Assembly (NCBI RefSeq): GCF_001644025.1
Contig: NZ_LUUK01000156.1
Coordinates: 1-53,776 of the forward strand
Direction of reading: 5' to 3'
Length of the DNA: 53,776 nucleotides
Origin: Methylomonas koyamae
GTDB lineage: Bacteria > Pseudomonadota > Gammaproteobacteria > Methylococcales > Methylomonadaceae
Under the pieces are notes generated by a model. That model saw only the letters and a list, made by a program, of their open reading frames with translations, was not told the origin of the DNA and made no database searches. The stretch's first letter is position 1. The number at the start of each line of letters is the position of its first letter. Below, one piece after another: positions 52,758 to 53,776 of this stretch. The translations under genes were made by a program, and so were the position numbers.

Positions 52758-53399
52758 ATGGCGAAATTTACCGTTTATTTTAAAGACAAGGCGATCCAGG
52801 CGGGCGTATTCGATTCCGGCATCGTGCATATCGGCCGCGACGATACCAACGACGTGGTCGTCGACAGTCTGGCGGTCGCGCCGGCCCATGCGGTAGCGGT
52901 GGTCAAGGGCGACGACTGCGTGATCAAGCAGCTGAACGAGGAGTTTCCGCTGGTCGTCAACAATCAGCGCGCCAAGGAATGGAATTTGCGCAATAACGAT
53001 ATCGTCAACATCGGCAAGCATTACATTCTTTATCAGACCACCGGCCGGTTTCAGGAAGCGGTGTTCACGGCGCCGGTCGCCAATCCGGACGCGGGCGTGG
53101 AAGCCTTGAATCGCCGTTTGGACGAGGCCGCTAAAAGTACCGAAGCGAATTTACAGGTGATGAACGGTATCCATATCGGCCGGGTGTTGCGGCTTAGAAA
53201 AGCCATGACCCGGATAGGCCACGACGGCGCCGGCGTGGTGGTCATCGCCCGTCGCAAGGACGGTTATTTCGTGTCGGCGCTGCAGGGTCACGACGGCTTG
53301 GCCGTCAACCGGGAGCCGCTGGGCGACCGGATCGTCAGATTAAACGCCGGCGATGTGATTGTCGTCGACAATGTCGAAATGAAATTTTTCCCGGAATAG
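52758..53399 (+). CDS. Double FHA-domain protein
   Basis: A 213-aa cytoplasmic protein. FHA 1 (about residues 20-90) has HIGRDDTNDVVVD and APAHA; FHA 2 (about 135-210) has HIGRVLRLRKAMTRIGHDG and ends VEMKFFPE. FHA domains bind phosphothreonine peptides, so it probably reads out a Ser/Thr kinase, although the second domain's binding residues are less clear. The PilZ gene begins 4 bp later, implying one transcript. Confidence 0.85.
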   Translation: MAKFTVYFKDKAIQAGVFDSGIVHIGRDDTNDVVVDSLAVAPAHAVAVVKGDDCVIKQLNEEFPLVVNNQRAKEWNLRNNDIVNIGKHYILYQTTGRFQEAVFTAPVANPDAGVEALNRRLDEAAKSTEANLQVMNGIHIGRVLRLRKAMTRIGHDGAGVVVIARRKDGYFVSALQGHDGLAVNREPLGDRIVRLNAGDVIVVDNVEMKFFPE

Positions 53400-53403
53400 C
53401 GCC

Positions 53404-53776
53404 ATGGCATTCGAAAAAAGCGAAGACAAACGCCGGTTTCAACGGATTTTTTACCATGCCGGCGCGGTGTTGACCGGTCCGGACGGTCCGCTGGCTTGCA
53501 AGATTGCCGATTTGAGCCTGCGCGGATGTCTGTTGCGCTTCGATCAAGCCTGGACCGCCGGTCTGGGGGGGGACTATACCTTGAGTTTCGAATTGTCCGA
53601 CGACGCGGCGATCAAGATGGCCGTCAGCGCCACCCATGCCGAAGACGGGCAAGTGGGTTTCAAATGCGAGCACATCGACATCGAAAGCATTTCCTATTTG
53701 CGCCGCTTGGTTGAATTGAATCTCGGCGACAGCGAATTGCTGGAGCGCGATTTGGCGGCGCTCGGCGACTTTTCCT
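53404..53776 (+). CDS. PilZ-domain c-di-GMP receptor, cut by window end
   Basis: The first 124 residues of a protein starting MAFEKSEDKRRFQRIFY. PilZ motifs RRFQR (residues 10-14) and DLSLRG (about 37-42) bind cyclic di-GMP. The gene continues past 53776, so any further domain is unseen. It is probably cotranscribed with the FHA protein, joining phosphopeptide and c-di-GMP signalling. The stop codon is outside the window. Confidence 0.88.
   Translation, partial: MAFEKSEDKRRFQRIFYHAGAVLTGPDGPLACKIADLSLRGCLLRFDQAWTAGLGGDYTLSFELSDDAAIKMAVSATHAEDGQVGFKCEHIDIESISYLRRLVELNLGDSELLERDLAALGDFS

Overview
The window most likely comes from the chromosome of a gammaproteobacterial methylotroph, probably a methanotroph of the Methylococcales. 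The reasons are an fhcA gene (formyltransferase/hydrolase complex of the tetrahydromethanopterin C1 pathway), at least six exported proteins with a VPxPA-type C-terminal sorting signal, a pta-ackA locus, moderately high GC and many short palindromic repeats. The genus is an inference.

Region 1 (1-4800): a hairpin-rich repeat, an orphan MqsA/YgiT-type zinc-finger protein, an unknown protein with a GC...H signature, a secreted PI-PLC-like protein whose second catalytic histidine is replaced by arginine, and a secreted protein of unknown function.

Region 2 (4800-19450) is the most striking part. It is a large zinc-starvation locus on the + strand with Zur-type operators at 4813-4850, 6961-6975 and 13026-13042. 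It encodes a ZnuD-like TonB receptor; a ZigA/YciC-type COG0523 GTPase, a 77-aa protein, a ZIP transporter and a DUF1826 protein; then, after a five-unit 48-bp tandem repeat, a stand-alone fhcA followed 9 bp later by folE2; then an All3515-type exported protein, a second TonB receptor, an All3515-like/PKD/dockerin protein and a second COG0523 GTPase. FolE2 is a classic zinc-sparing isozyme, so its partner fhcA may be a zinc-starvation paralogue of a core C1-metabolism enzyme. That would tie the Zur response to formaldehyde oxidation.

Region 3 (19450-25130): a minus-strand defence-like operon with a 1296-aa protein (Mrr-like PD-(D/E)XK nuclease, then NACHT NTPase, then an AT-rich putative sensor), a zeta-like/COG4185 P-loop protein and an overlapping 64-aa partner.

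Region 4 (25130-34400): a MITE-like palindrome, three VPxPA-CTERM proteins (two are tandem paralogues), a diguanylate cyclase, and a group led by a DUF2278-lamin-tail protein followed by membrane, lipoprotein and coiled-coil proteins.

Region 5 (34400-44900): metY, a third COG0523 GTPase, two more VPxPA-CTERM proteins and assorted envelope proteins.

Region 6 (44900-48420): a sedentary chromosomal integron. intI is on the + strand, attI carries a 71-bp tandem duplication, and four minus-strand cassettes run away from it (DUF6624-like, two membrane proteins, a PhyH-type dioxygenase). Three attC sites are complete and the last is degenerate.

Region 7 (48420-53776): pta, a DUF2380 protein and ackA on the minus strand, then a double-FHA protein and a PilZ protein cut by the window end. 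No tRNA, rRNA or CRISPR array was recognised.
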